A DNA stretch of 64,000 nt from JAKAIY01 sp963809385 (GTDB lineage: Bacteria; Chloroflexota; Ktedonobacteria; Ktedonobacterales; JADMIN01): positions 558,001 through 622,000 of the forward strand of contig CAWEJL010000002.1 in assembly GCA_963809385.1 (NCBI GenBank), given 5' to 3'. A model generated the notes under the pieces. It was not told the DNA's origin, searched no databases, and saw only the letters and a program-made list of their open reading frames with translations. Shown in pieces: positions 11,198-19,665 of this stretch; positions within the stretch are counted from its first letter, which is position 1; the number at the start of each line of letters is the position of its first letter. The translations under genes were made by a program, and so were the position numbers.

Positions 11198-12757
11198 ATG
11201 GCAGAGGTACGTGTCAGTACGCGTGATGTCCAGCAGTTCGATGGCGACGCGCTCGCCCTCGGACTGTTTTCCGGCGAGACGGCGCTCCAGGGGCCAGCCG
11301 CCGCGCTCGATGAGGTGCTGGCGGGCGTGATCGCCGGCTTGATCGCCAGCGGCGAGATCTCTGGCGCCGCCGATGAGATCACGCTGCTGCATACCCTCGG
11401 CAAGATCGAGCCCGCGCGCGTCGCCATCGTCGGCCTGGGCAAGCGCGACAAGTTCACCGTGGACCGCGTGCGCCGCGCGGCCTCGCAGGCTTGCCGCACG
11501 CTGCGCGGGGCGGGGGCGAAGCATGTCGGCCTGGCGCTGGCCTGGGCGGAGTCGGGCGTCAACCTGGCGCTGGCCGCGCGCGCCGCGACGGAGGGGGCGC
11601 TGCTCGGCCTCTACGAGTTCACCAATTACAAGAGCAATGGCGCTAATGGAGCCAGTGGCGCTAATGGAGCCAGTGGCGCTAACGGCCAGAATGGCAAGCC
11701 GAAGAAGGCCATCGAGACGATCACGATCCTCGGCAAGGGCCGCGAGCCAGCGCTGCGGGCCGCCGTGGCGCGCGGGCGCATCCTGGCCGAATCCGCCAAC
11801 TTCGCCCGCGACCTGGGCAACGAGCCGCCCAACACGCTGACCCCCACCGAGATGGGCGAGCGCGCGCGCCGCATGGCCGCCGAGGTTGGCCTGGAGTGCG
11901 AGATCCACGACAAAGCCTGGATTCGCAAGCAGGAGATGGGCGCGCTGCTGGCCGTGAATCAGGGCAGCGTCGAGGAGCCGCGCTTCATCGTGCTGCGCTA
12001 CAACGGCGGCTCGAAGCGCGCCCCGGCGATGGCGCTGGTCGGCAAGGGCATTACCTTCGACTCCGGCGGCCTTTCGCTCAAGACCAATGAAGGCATGCTC
12101 GGCATGAAAATGGACATGTGCGGCGGTGCGGCGGTGCTGGGCGCGATGCGCGCTATCGCGCTGCTCAAGCCGCCCATCAGCGTCGTCGGCATCGTCCCCG
12201 CCACCGAGAACATGCCCAGCGGCTCCTCCTACCGCCCCGGCGACATCCTGCGCGCCTCCAACGGCAAGACCATCGAGATCAACAACACCGACGCCGAAGG
12301 GCGGCTGGTCCTCTCCGACGGCATCAGCTACGCCGTCAAGCATGGTTACACCCCGATTGTGGACGCGGCGACGCTGACCGGCGCCATCGGCATCTCCTTA
12401 GGACGGCACCGCGCGGGCCTCTTCAGCAACGATGAGGACATCACCCGCGCCATTGAGCAGGCGGCAGCGGCCTCCGGCGAGCGTGTCTGGGCGATGCCGA
12501 TGGATGATGAGTACGACCAGTTGATTCGCAGCGAAATCGCCGACATGAAGCAGACCGGCGGGCGGCTGGCGGGCTCGATCTCCGCCGCCAAGGTCATCAG
12601 CAACTTCGCCGGCAACACGCCCTGGGCGCACCTCGATATCGCCTACACCGCCGTGCGCGACACGCGCGACGTGGAGGGCGAGGCGGGCGCCACCGGCTAC
12701 GGCGTGCGACTCTTCACCGAGCTGGCCTTCCTGCTGGCGGGCCGCAAGGGCGAATAG
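11198..12757 (+). CDS. pepA: Leucyl aminopeptidase (M17 family, PepA)
   Basis: A 519-residue cytosolic metallo-aminopeptidase that removes N-terminal residues from peptides. The C-terminal catalytic half carries G-K-G-I-T-F-D-S-G-G (metal-binding Lys and Asp), K-M-D-M-x-G-G-A-A and the family signature N-T-D-A-E-G-R-L, which supplies Asp and Glu ligands for the two-metal centre and the catalytic Arg. The N-terminal macro-like domain is divergent. Between the halves sits a Gly-Ala-Ser-Asn linker (about residues 146-168) encoded by an 18-base tandem repeat. GAGAGGGA precedes the ATG. It stands alone, without operon partners. Confidence 0.93.
   Translation: MAEVRVSTRDVQQFDGDALALGLFSGETALQGPAAALDEVLAGVIAGLIASGEISGAADEITLLHTLGKIEPARVAIVGLGKRDKFTVDRVRRAASQACRTLRGAGAKHVGLALAWAESGVNLALAARAATEGALLGLYEFTNYKSNGANGASGANGASGANGQNGKPKKAIETITILGKGREPALRAAVARGRILAESANFARDLGNEPPNTLTPTEMGERARRMAAEVGLECEIHDKAWIRKQEMGALLAVNQGSVEEPRFIVLRYNGGSKRAPAMALVGKGITFDSGGLSLKTNEGMLGMKMDMCGGAAVLGAMRAIALLKPPISVVGIVPATENMPSGSSYRPGDILRASNGKTIEINNTDAEGRLVLSDGISYAVKHGYTPIVDAATLTGAIGISLGRHRAGLFSNDEDITRAIEQAAAASGERVWAMPMDDEYDQLIRSEIADMKQTGGRLAGSISAAKVISNFAGNTPWAHLDIAYTAVRDTRDVEGEAGATGYGVRLFTELAFLLAGRKGE
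11639..11684 (+). repeat. 18-bp tandem repeat inside pepA
   Basis: GGCGCTAATGGAGCCAGT occurs at 11639-11656 and 11657-11674, followed by a degenerate partial third copy. It encodes GANGAS units in the interdomain linker, in frame, so copy-number changes would alter only linker length. Confidence 0.85.
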
Positions 12758-12777
12758 GAGGCGAGTCCTCACCCCGG

Positions 12778-12809
12778 CCCCTCTCCCGGGCGCTGCGCTG
12801 GGAGAGGGG
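12778..12809 (+). terminator. Hairpin after pepA
   Basis: Perfect 10-bp stem CCCCTCTCCC / GGGAGAGGGG around a 12-base loop, 20 bases past the pepA stop. No T run, so terminator or mRNA-stabilising hairpin. Confidence 0.55.
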
Positions 12810-12876
12810 AGGCAGCCTCACACCAGTTTCACCAGTTTCTCGCGCGCGCCGGTCGCTCACTGTCGTTTTGGCGAAG

Positions 12877-12913
12877 GCCCGTTCGACATCCTCACGAGGA
12901 TGGGCGAACGGGC
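12877..12913 (+). repeat. Hairpin before the DGPF gene
   Basis: Inverted repeat GCCCGTTCG / CGAACGGGC (12877-12885 with 12905-12913) with an inner CATCCT / AGGATG stem. Extended two-part hairpin in the leader of the DGPF-sigma pair. Confidence 0.5.
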
Positions 12914-12967
12914 TCGTCCCATATCACGACCCGTGAGCGATCAGCGTGATCGCGAGGAGGTTCTGGC

Positions 12968-13321
12968 GTGCGATACGCATTGTTGATCTACACCAATGAG
13001 GCCCAGGACGCGCAGGCGACCAAAGAGGACATGGACGCGACGATGGCCGCCTACAACGCCTTTGGTGAACAGTTCCACGACCAAATCGAGGGCGGCGACG
13101 CGCTGATGCCCACCCCGTCGGCAACGACAGTGCGCGTGCGCGACGGCAAGACACTGACGACCGACGGCCCATTCGCCGAAACCAAGGAGCAGCTGGGCGG
13201 CTTTTATCTCGTCAAGGCCGCCAACCTGGACGAGGCTATCACCATCGCCGCCAGCATCCCCGGCGCGAAGGTTGGCTCGATCGAGCTGCGCCCGGTGATG
13301 GAGTTCGGCGAGGAAGATTAG
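12968..13321 (+). CDS. DGPF/YCII-family protein, partner of the downstream sigma factor
   Basis: A 117-residue protein with the family-defining D-G-P-F-A-E-T-K-E motif (about residues 66-74) in a ferredoxin-like YCII fold. The start is GTG, supported by AGGAGG 7 bases upstream. Members are typically encoded beside ECF42 sigma factors, as here, and are thought to work with them; the biochemical activity is not established. Confidence 0.85.
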   Translation: MRYALLIYTNEAQDAQATKEDMDATMAAYNAFGEQFHDQIEGGDALMPTPSATTVRVRDGKTLTTDGPFAETKEQLGGFYLVKAANLDEAITIAASIPGAKVGSIELRPVMEFGEED

Positions 13322-13449
13322 CGCCCGCGTTGGCGGCGCTTCTTGGGTTACTCTTTCCGTAGCGCGGCGGTCAAGAGAGAATGAGGTGGCGGGAGCCACT
13401 GGCTCCCATCCTCATCCTTTTGGAGACCGCCACGCGCGGGTAGGGATTC

Positions 13450-14724
13450 ATGGAGCGGACACCACAGCTCATCGAGCGCGTCTATCGCGAGGAGTCCGGG
13501 CGTATTCTGGCCACGCTAATCGCCGCGACTGGCGACTTCACCGTGGCTGAAGACGCCCTGCAGGACGCCGTGGTCGCCGCGCTACGCCAGTGGCCGCGCG
13601 AGGGCGCGCCGCGCCAACCTGCCGCCTGGCTCACCGCCATCGCCCGTCGCAAGGCGATTGACCACCTGCGCCGTGACCAGACACTGCTGCGCAAGCAAGC
13701 CACCCTCCAGGCGCTAGCGGACCTCGAAGCCGCGCAGCCCACCGCGCCCGCGCAGCCCGATGACGGAGTCAGCGACTTTCCCGATGAGCGGCTGAAGCTG
13801 CTCTTCACCTGCTGCCATCCCGCGCTGGCGCTCGACGCTCGCGTGGCGCTGACCCTACGAACGCTGGGCGGGCTGACCACTGAGGAGATCGCCCGCGCCT
13901 TCCTGGTCTCCGATACCACAATGGCCCAGCGGCTGACCCGCGCCCGGCGCAAGATACGCGACGCCGGCATCCCCTACCGCGTGCCGCCGCTTCACCTGCT
14001 ACCGGAGCGGCTGGACGGCGTCCTGGCCACGCTCTACCTGATCTTCAACGAGGGCTACGACGCCTCGGCTGGCGATACGCTGATCCGCCGCGAGCTGTGC
14101 GACGAGGCCATCCGCCTGACGCGCACGCTGCTGGCGCTGCTGGCGCGCGAGCCGGGCCTGGGGAGCGACGAGCCAGAGGCGCTGGGCCTGCTGGCGCTGA
14201 TGCTGCTGACCCACGCCCGCCGCCACGCCCGCGCCACCGCTGACGGCGACCTCATCACGCTCGAAGAGCAGGACCGCGCGCTGTGGGACGCAGCCGAGAT
14301 CGCCGAGGGGCTGGCGCTGCTCGACCGCGCGCTACTGGCCCGGCGGCGCGGCCCCTACCAGATTCAGGCGGCGATCAGCGCGCTGCACGCCCAGGCGTCC
14401 TCCGCCACCGAGACCGACTGGCGGCAGATCGCGCTGCTCTATGAGGCGCTGGCCGCGCTGGCCCCTTCGCCGGTCGTCGCGCTCAATCACGCCGCCGCCG
14501 TCGCCATGGCGGATGGCCCGCAGCGCGGCCTCGCCCTGCTCGACGATCTTACCCTGGCGGATGACCTGCGCGACTACCACCACTACCACGCCGCCCGCGC
14601 CGACCTGCTGCGCCGCGCGGGCCGCCGCGCAGAGGCCGCCACCGCCTATCAGCGCGCGCTCGCCCGCTGCCGCAACCAGGTCGAGCGCCGCTACCTCATC
14701 CGGCGATTGGGGGAGATAAACTAG
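13450..14724 (+). CDS. ECF sigma factor, ECF42-type with long C-terminal extension
   Basis: A 424-residue protein. Residues ~10-175 hold sigma region 2 (D-A-L-Q-D-A-V-V-A-A-L near 37-47, I-D-H-L-R-R-D near 73-79) and region 4 (helix-turn-helix T-T-E-E-I-A-R-A-F-L-V-S around 142-153). The remaining ~240 residues are an Ala/Leu-rich alpha-helical extension of TPR character ending in Y-L-I-R-R-L-G. This layout, beside a DGPF protein, defines ECF42, which lacks a classical anti-sigma factor. The extension is thought to regulate activity. No anti-sigma gene is adjacent. Confidence 0.88.
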   Translation: MERTPQLIERVYREESGRILATLIAATGDFTVAEDALQDAVVAALRQWPREGAPRQPAAWLTAIARRKAIDHLRRDQTLLRKQATLQALADLEAAQPTAPAQPDDGVSDFPDERLKLLFTCCHPALALDARVALTLRTLGGLTTEEIARAFLVSDTTMAQRLTRARRKIRDAGIPYRVPPLHLLPERLDGVLATLYLIFNEGYDASAGDTLIRRELCDEAIRLTRTLLALLAREPGLGSDEPEALGLLALMLLTHARRHARATADGDLITLEEQDRALWDAAEIAEGLALLDRALLARRRGPYQIQAAISALHAQASSATETDWRQIALLYEALAALAPSPVVALNHAAAVAMADGPQRGLALLDDLTLADDLRDYHHYHAARADLLRRAGRRAEAATAYQRALARCRNQVERRYLIRRLGEIN

Positions 14725-14738
14725 CGGGCAAGTTGGCG

Positions 14739-16146
14739 TCACGCCTCCGCTCTATTGTTCCATGCGGGCGCATGCGTCCCTAGTGGCATGGATGGCAGCG
14801 TCCAGCGCGGCGGAGTCTCGCTCATCCGCGCGGCGTGCCGCACCGCCAACAAGCGCCCAAACCCGCTGGGCGCCTCTTCAAGGAGATCCGCCACATCATC
14901 GAGCGTGGGCGCAGCGCACGCGAACCCGTTTTCTATCTGGCCCAGGCCGCGCAGCCACGCGCCCGTCTGCGCCAGCGAGACCTGCACATGCCAGCTACCA
15001 CCCTCCGTGGCCCGCCGGGCGAGCGCCGCCAGCGCGCCGAACGCCATAAGATAGCCTGAGGCGTGATCCAGCGCCTGGCAGGGCAGCGCCTGCGGCTCGC
15101 TCGCGCCCGCCGCCTCCGCCTCCGCCTGGTTGAAGCCCGTCGCCGCCTGCACGAGCGAATCGAATCCCCGGCGTCTCGCCCAGGGACCGGCATGGCCGTA
15201 CGCGGAGAGCGAGACGTACACGACGCCAGGGCGTATCGCGGCGACTTCATCTGGGCCGAAGCCAAGACCCGCGAGCGCCCCTGGCCGGTACGCCTGAACA
15301 AAGATATCCGCGCCGGAGATGAGCCGGGCAAGCGTCTCCCGGCCCTCAGCCGCGCGCAGGTCAACGAACGCTGCGCGTTTCCCACGCCCGGTGTCTATGA
15401 CGAGCGGCGCGACCGATGGCAGATAGGCGGCGCTGATCGCCAGCACATCCGCCCCGTGCGCCGCCAGCGCGCGGCCACATACCGGCCCGGCGATGACACG
15501 CGTGAGGTCGAGGGCGCGCACACCGGAGAGCGGGCGGTCCGCGCCGCGGGAGAATGGCTGCGGCGGCGCGTCGCCGATGCGGGTGATCGTGAGCGTGGGC
15601 AGCGCCGCTACGGCGCGCCCCTGCGGATGCGCGTCCCACTCCTCGAACGAGCGCATCATCGCCGCGACGAGCCCCACATCCGCCGCCACCGTCTCCAGCG
15701 ACTCGGCGTTCCACTCTTTCAGCGCTTCCGCCACCGCCGCGCGATCGTAGACGCATCCGAGCATTCGCAGCATGCCGTCACGGTGATGCGGGAAGTTCGT
15801 ATGGATGCGGACCCAGCGGCCATCGCCGCACTGGTACGCGCCCGCGATCTTGTCCCAAGCCTCCGGCGCCGGCTGGCCATCCACCCGCACATACCGCTCG
15901 CTGCGGAACTCGACCGCCGCATGGCGCATATCGACGCTGACCTGCTGCAAGCCGCCCCGCGCGCATCCGCCAGATCGCGTTCGCCGCGCACGCCACCGCC
16001 GCGATGGCGGCCTGCGCCGCCGTCCCAACGCGGAACGACGACGGCAGCGCCGGATCATCCCCCGTCAGGTCCACCATCCCCAGCGGCTCCTCCGGCAGCT
16101 CCGCCAACCGCCACAGTCCGGTGAGGGCCTCGCGCGCGTCTGTCAT
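14739..16146 (-). CDS. CoA transferase family III (CaiB/BaiF), one frame break near the N-terminus
   Basis: Family III CoA transferases move CoA between carboxylic acids through an aspartyl-CoA intermediate. L-D-L-T-R-V-I-A-G-P near residue 180 of the fragment and G-A-D-I-F-V-Q-A-Y-R-P-G-A-L are typical of the family. The N-terminal ~63 residues (start M-T-D-A-R-E-A-L at 16146) lie in a different frame from the rest. The frames join near 15955, consistent with a single-base insertion. A family III domain appears to be preceded by a partial one, as in fused or tandem members. The substrate is unknown. It lies convergent to the sigma-factor gene. Confidence 0.72.
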
Positions 16147-16283
16147 CTTGCGCTCCAAATTCGAGGGTGTTTCGTATGCGGTCAAATCAATCAGCGCAGT
16201 CAACACAGTCAGCACAGATTGTAGAGCGCAATACCAGAGAGCGCCGCTACCTTTCCGGCGCTGGGGAACTGTGCGCTGGAGAT

Positions 16284-16754
16284 TCACGCTCGCTCTGCGA
16301 TGATGATCCCAATACCTGCCGCAACACAGATGGCGCCTGCTATTGCCATAAAACCACCTGGTCCCACGGCGACATGAAAGTAAGGATAGCCTAACTCCAG
16401 GCCAAAGGGCGCAATTCCCAACATGAAACCCACAAACCCCAGAGTAAAAACCGCGAGCATGATGATGACGACAAAGGGTGTTCTTGGAATTGCTCTACCC
16501 GATGACTTTGGCCAGTACTCAAAGGAAACCCGCAGCAGAGCGAATGCCAGAAGGAAATAGAGCGCGCCCGCGACTGCCAGCATGCTAAACGACAGCGTCA
16601 GAACGCTCTGAACGATCGCGGCCCAGGGACTGAACCAGTTCAGACTGTCGGAAATATTGAACGACGTGGACAAAAAGAGCCACGGTACACCGATCGCGAG
16701 CAGTGCCAGCAGGTTTCCGATCACCAGGAGCGTTCGCGCTAGTGGGTGAGACAT
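16284..16754 (-). CDS. Small four-helix membrane protein
   Basis: A 156-residue protein with four hydrophobic segments (about 7-29, 45-73, 91-113 and 132-152) and little soluble sequence. The ATG at 16754 has GGGAG 6 bases upstream; a longer reading would begin with an Arg-rich stretch. I do not recognise the family. It follows degV on the same strand and may share its transcript. Confidence 0.6.
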   Translation of the reverse strand: MSHPLARTLLVIGNLLALLAIGVPWLFLSTSFNISDSLNWFSPWAAIVQSVLTLSFSMLAVAGALYFLLAFALLRVSFEYWPKSSGRAIPRTPFVVIIMLAVFTLGFVGFMLGIAPFGLELGYPYFHVAVGPGGFMAIAGAICVAAGIGIIIAERA

Positions 16755-17863
16755 ATAGAACTCCCAGTTGGGGCTGGCCGCCATCGAGTTGGGCAGCGTA
16801 TCCGGCGCATCATACCAAACGGTGCGAGTCGCGGTCGGGGTGAGCCTGGCAGACAAGCGCTTAAGCCGTCTCGACGCACGCGGCGCCGGGCGCATGGATA
16901 AGTTGGGACAGCCCCAGCGGCGCCGCAGCCCAAACCGCTCAGCGGCGGCGGGGCTCCAGGCGTGAGGTAATAGCCGCCAGAGTGACCGGCGAGGACAGCG
17001 GCGATCGTCACGCCTTTGCCCATATTTGCGCCGACACCGGCCCCGACCCAGCAGCGGTGGATCGGCCCTTGATAGACACGGCTGAGGCGCTCCACCATCT
17101 CCTGTCCCAACGCCTCACTGGTCTGGCCAACGTAAAGCTCTTCGATTGCCCCAAGGTCTCGCACCAGTTCCAGCAGGCGCTCGTAGGCCCGTTCGCGTGG
17201 GCGCGCCGTCTCCACCGGAGTGACCACCCCATCCTGAATCGTGAGAATAGGCTTGGCGTCCAGCAGGGTTCCCAGCAGACGCTGGGCGCGTCCGATGCGC
17301 CCACCACGCTGGAGATACTCGAGCGTCTCGACAAGAAAATACATGCGGATGCGCGACAGGCGTTCCTGCGCGGCGGCGGCGATCACCTCGATCGGCGCGC
17401 CGACCTGCGCCATCTGCGCCGCGAAGCGCACGGCGGGCAGCAGCGCCGTGGTACCCTGGCGGCTGTCGATCGTGACGATAGGCGCGGGCGCTCCAAGTCG
17501 GAGGCTTACCTGCTGCGCCGCCTCGCGCGCGCTCGCGATGGCCGCGCTCAGTTCCAGGGAGGTATGAAGCGAGAGGATCGCGGTGGCGCCACTGCCGAGC
17601 AGACGCATGTAGGTGGCGACAAAGCTGGCCACATCAGCGGGCGCCGTGCGCGGCAGGTCGGGGGTCTGGCCGAGCGCCTGAAAGAACTGTTCGGATGTGA
17701 GATCGAGTCCATCGCGGTAGCTCTTTGAGCCGAGATAGATAGTGGCTGGCACAACAATGGCCCCAAGAGCCCGCGCCTCCTCAACCGACAGATCCGATGC
17801 GCTATCCGTCACAATGGTGACGCGCTGAACTGGGGCGCGAATTTTCGATGGCGTCTGGTTCAT
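16739..17863 (-). CDS. degV: DegV-family fatty-acid-binding protein, C-terminus probably mis-framed
   Basis: A DegV/FakB-like protein, which binds a fatty acid and in many bacteria presents it to the FakA kinase. Visible: V-T-I-V-T-D-S-A-S-D-L at the N-terminus, the S-L-H-T-S-L-E-L loop, T-I-D-S-R-Q-G, E-Y-L-Q-R-G-G-R-I-G, and V-G-A-G-V-G-A-N near the end, where the family has I-G-x-H-x-G-P-G. Family length is about 280-300 residues. The frame as given runs ~75 residues further in Pro/Arg-rich sequence and overlaps the next gene. One extra base near 16980-17010 would end it at a TGA at 16939, giving a normal length. No fakA is nearby. Confidence 0.8.
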   Translation of the reverse strand: MNQTPSKIRAPVQRVTIVTDSASDLSVEEARALGAIVVPATIYLGSKSYRDGLDLTSEQFFQALGQTPDLPRTAPADVASFVATYMRLLGSGATAILSLHTSLELSAAIASAREAAQQVSLRLGAPAPIVTIDSRQGTTALLPAVRFAAQMAQVGAPIEVIAAAAQERLSRIRMYFLVETLEYLQRGGRIGRAQRLLGTLLDAKPILTIQDGVVTPVETARPRERAYERLLELVRDLGAIEELYVGQTSEALGQEMVERLSRVYQGPIHRCWVGAGVGANMGKGVTIAAVLAGHSGGYYLTPGAPPPLSGLGCGAAGAVPTYPCARRRVRRDGLSACLPGSPRPRLAPFGMMRRIRCPTRWRPAPTGSSICLTH

Positions 17864-18299
17864 CGGTCGCCATCTCCTCTCATCCTCTGTAGGTCGGATG
17901 CTCGTCGCGAACGAAGCCGGCGGCCTTTGGAAAGAGACAGCCTATGTTGAGAGCATATCACAGTCGGACGTTTTCCACGCGGTGAAAACGGACACGCTGA
18001 CTCAGGTGGTGATTCCAACTATGCTCGCTTGAAGGCGCCATAGCAGGAACGCTCTGTTACTTTCCCTCAATCCGTGGTTAGTGATAGAACCTGAAGACAG
18101 ATGGCGCTTGACACACCCAGCCGAACCGGGCTATCATGCCTCACAACAACCACATATCGAAACTCAGCGGCGATCAGGATGAAGTACGCGGGCGCGCGCC
18201 AGTTACCAGCGAGCCGGAGATGGTGGAACCCGGCGCTGGCGCTCCCGCCGAATGGGCCTGTGAGCAGCGACCCGACCGGCGCGCATGACGCGCCTGAGG
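17864..18299. other. Divergent intergenic region, degV / trp operon
   Basis: No supported gene. A palindrome-like GTTTTCCACGCGGTGAAAAC at 17970-17989 could be an operator. Promoters for degV and the T-box transcript must lie here. Confidence 0.4.
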
Positions 18300-18534
18300 G
18301 CATCGCCGGGGGCCTCCCGTTATAGGGGCGGAGCATCGGTTGTATCCAGCCTGGCTGGCATGCGGCCCGCGCTCGCTAAGGAGCCACCGCCCGTGGCCTC
18401 CGGTTGAGTCCCCATGACGCGCGCAGCGTCAGTGGCGCGCTCCCGGATGGCGCCAGGGCGCGGCTCGAAACAGGGTGGTACCACGAAGGCCAGCGCCTCT
18501 CGTCCCGTAGCGGATGAGAGGCGCTTTTGTTTTT
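18300..18534 (+). promoter_or_regulatory. T-box riboswitch leader of trpS and the trp operon
   Basis: The T-box core AGGGTGGTACCACG is at 18472-18485; it pairs with the free acceptor end of uncharged tRNA in the antiterminator. It is followed by a textbook intrinsic terminator: AGCGCCTCTC (18492-18501) pairs with GAGAGGCGCT (18516-18525), then TTTTGTTTTT. The trpS ATG is 49 bases further on. Uncharged tRNA-Trp should favour readthrough. The upstream GC-rich stretch folds into several stems, but I could not fix stem I or the specifier (UGG expected), so the 5' boundary is approximate. Confidence 0.9.
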
Positions 18535-18582
18535 GGCATAGTTGGCTTGTTGTCAGGCCCAGTGAGTGAGAGGAGCGACAGC

Positions 18583-19644
18583 ATGAGCGCCCCAACCAAA
18601 GCGAGTGGCGCGGCGAAGGCCCGCGCGCCCAAGGCCGCCCCAGCGGCGAAGACGATCCAGCCCAAGCGCGAGCGCGTCTTCTCCGGCATCCAGCCGTCCG
18701 GCGCGCCGCACATCGGCAACTACCTGGGGGCCATCCGTCACTGGGTCGCCGAGCAGGACATCCACGACAACATCTACTGTGTCGTAGATATGCACGCCAT
18801 TACGTTGCCCCAGGACCCCGCCGGGCTGCGCGAGAACACCCGCCAGCTCGCCGCGACGCTCTTCGCCTGCGGACTGGACCCCAACCGCAGCGCGCTCTTC
18901 GTCCAGTCGCACGTCCACGAGCACGCCGAGCTAGCATGGATTCTCGACTGCATGACACCGACCGGTTGGCTGAACCGCATGACCCAGTTCAAGGTCAAGG
19001 CCGGCGACGCCCAGGAGTCCGCCAGCGCCGGGCTCTACACCTATCCCGTGCTGATGGCCGCCGACATCCTGCTCTATCAGACCGACGCGGTGCCGGTTGG
19101 CGACGACCAGCGCCAGCACGTCGAGCTGACGCGCGACATCGCCAACAGCTTCAACGCGCGCTTCGGCGAGACCTTCGTTGAGCCGCGCGCGCTGATTCGC
19201 GAGGTCGGCGCGCGGATCATGAGCCTGGATAATCCAGAAAAGAAGATGAGCAAGAGCGACGCGGACGCTTCCTATATCGCCCTGCTGGACAAGCCGGATG
19301 TCATTCGCAAGAAGATCAAGCGCGCGACCACCGATTCGCAGACGACGATCGTCTTCGATGAGGCGCGCCCTGGCATCTTCAACCTGCTCTCGATCTATCA
19401 ACTGCTCTCCGGCCAGACACGGGAAGCCATCGAGGCCGAGTTCGCGGGCAAGGGCTACGGGCAGTTCAAGGCGGCGCTGGGCGATCTGCTCGTCGCCACG
19501 CTGGAGCCAATCCAGCAGCGCTACGACGCCATCGCCAGCGACCCCGGCGAGCTCGACCGGCTGCTGGCGCGCGGCGCGGAAACCGTGCGCCCCATCGCCG
19601 AGCAGACCCTGCGCACGGTCAAAGAGCGCGTCGGGCTGCTCTAG
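18583..19644 (+). CDS. trpS: Tryptophanyl-tRNA synthetase
   Basis: Class Ic synthetase charging tRNA-Trp. The HIGH-type motif P-H-I-G-N sits at about residues 42-46 and the KMSKS loop K-M-S-K-S-D-A-D near 221. Length from the chosen start is 353 residues, about 330 without an Ala/Lys-rich N-terminal tail. ATG 18583 is chosen because GAGAGGAG precedes it; an upstream in-frame start lies inside the terminator. It is the first gene after the T-box and is followed by trpE after 21 bases, so charging and synthesis are likely controlled together. Confidence 0.95.
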   Translation: MSAPTKASGAAKARAPKAAPAAKTIQPKRERVFSGIQPSGAPHIGNYLGAIRHWVAEQDIHDNIYCVVDMHAITLPQDPAGLRENTRQLAATLFACGLDPNRSALFVQSHVHEHAELAWILDCMTPTGWLNRMTQFKVKAGDAQESASAGLYTYPVLMAADILLYQTDAVPVGDDQRQHVELTRDIANSFNARFGETFVEPRALIREVGARIMSLDNPEKKMSKSDADASYIALLDKPDVIRKKIKRATTDSQTTIVFDEARPGIFNLLSIYQLLSGQTREAIEAEFAGKGYGQFKAALGDLLVATLEPIQQRYDAIASDPGELDRLLARGAETVRPIAEQTLRTVKERVGLL

Positions 19645-19665
19645 TCCACCAAAGGAGAGACAGAT

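Noticed and set aside
11639..11684. CRISPR-like repeats in pepA
   Set aside because: Repeats are contiguous, 18 bases, without spacers, and in frame within a conserved gene.
10799..12343. Long minus-strand open frame opposite pepA
   Set aside because: Antisense shadow of pepA, low-complexity Arg/Ala/Gly translation, no RBS or motif.
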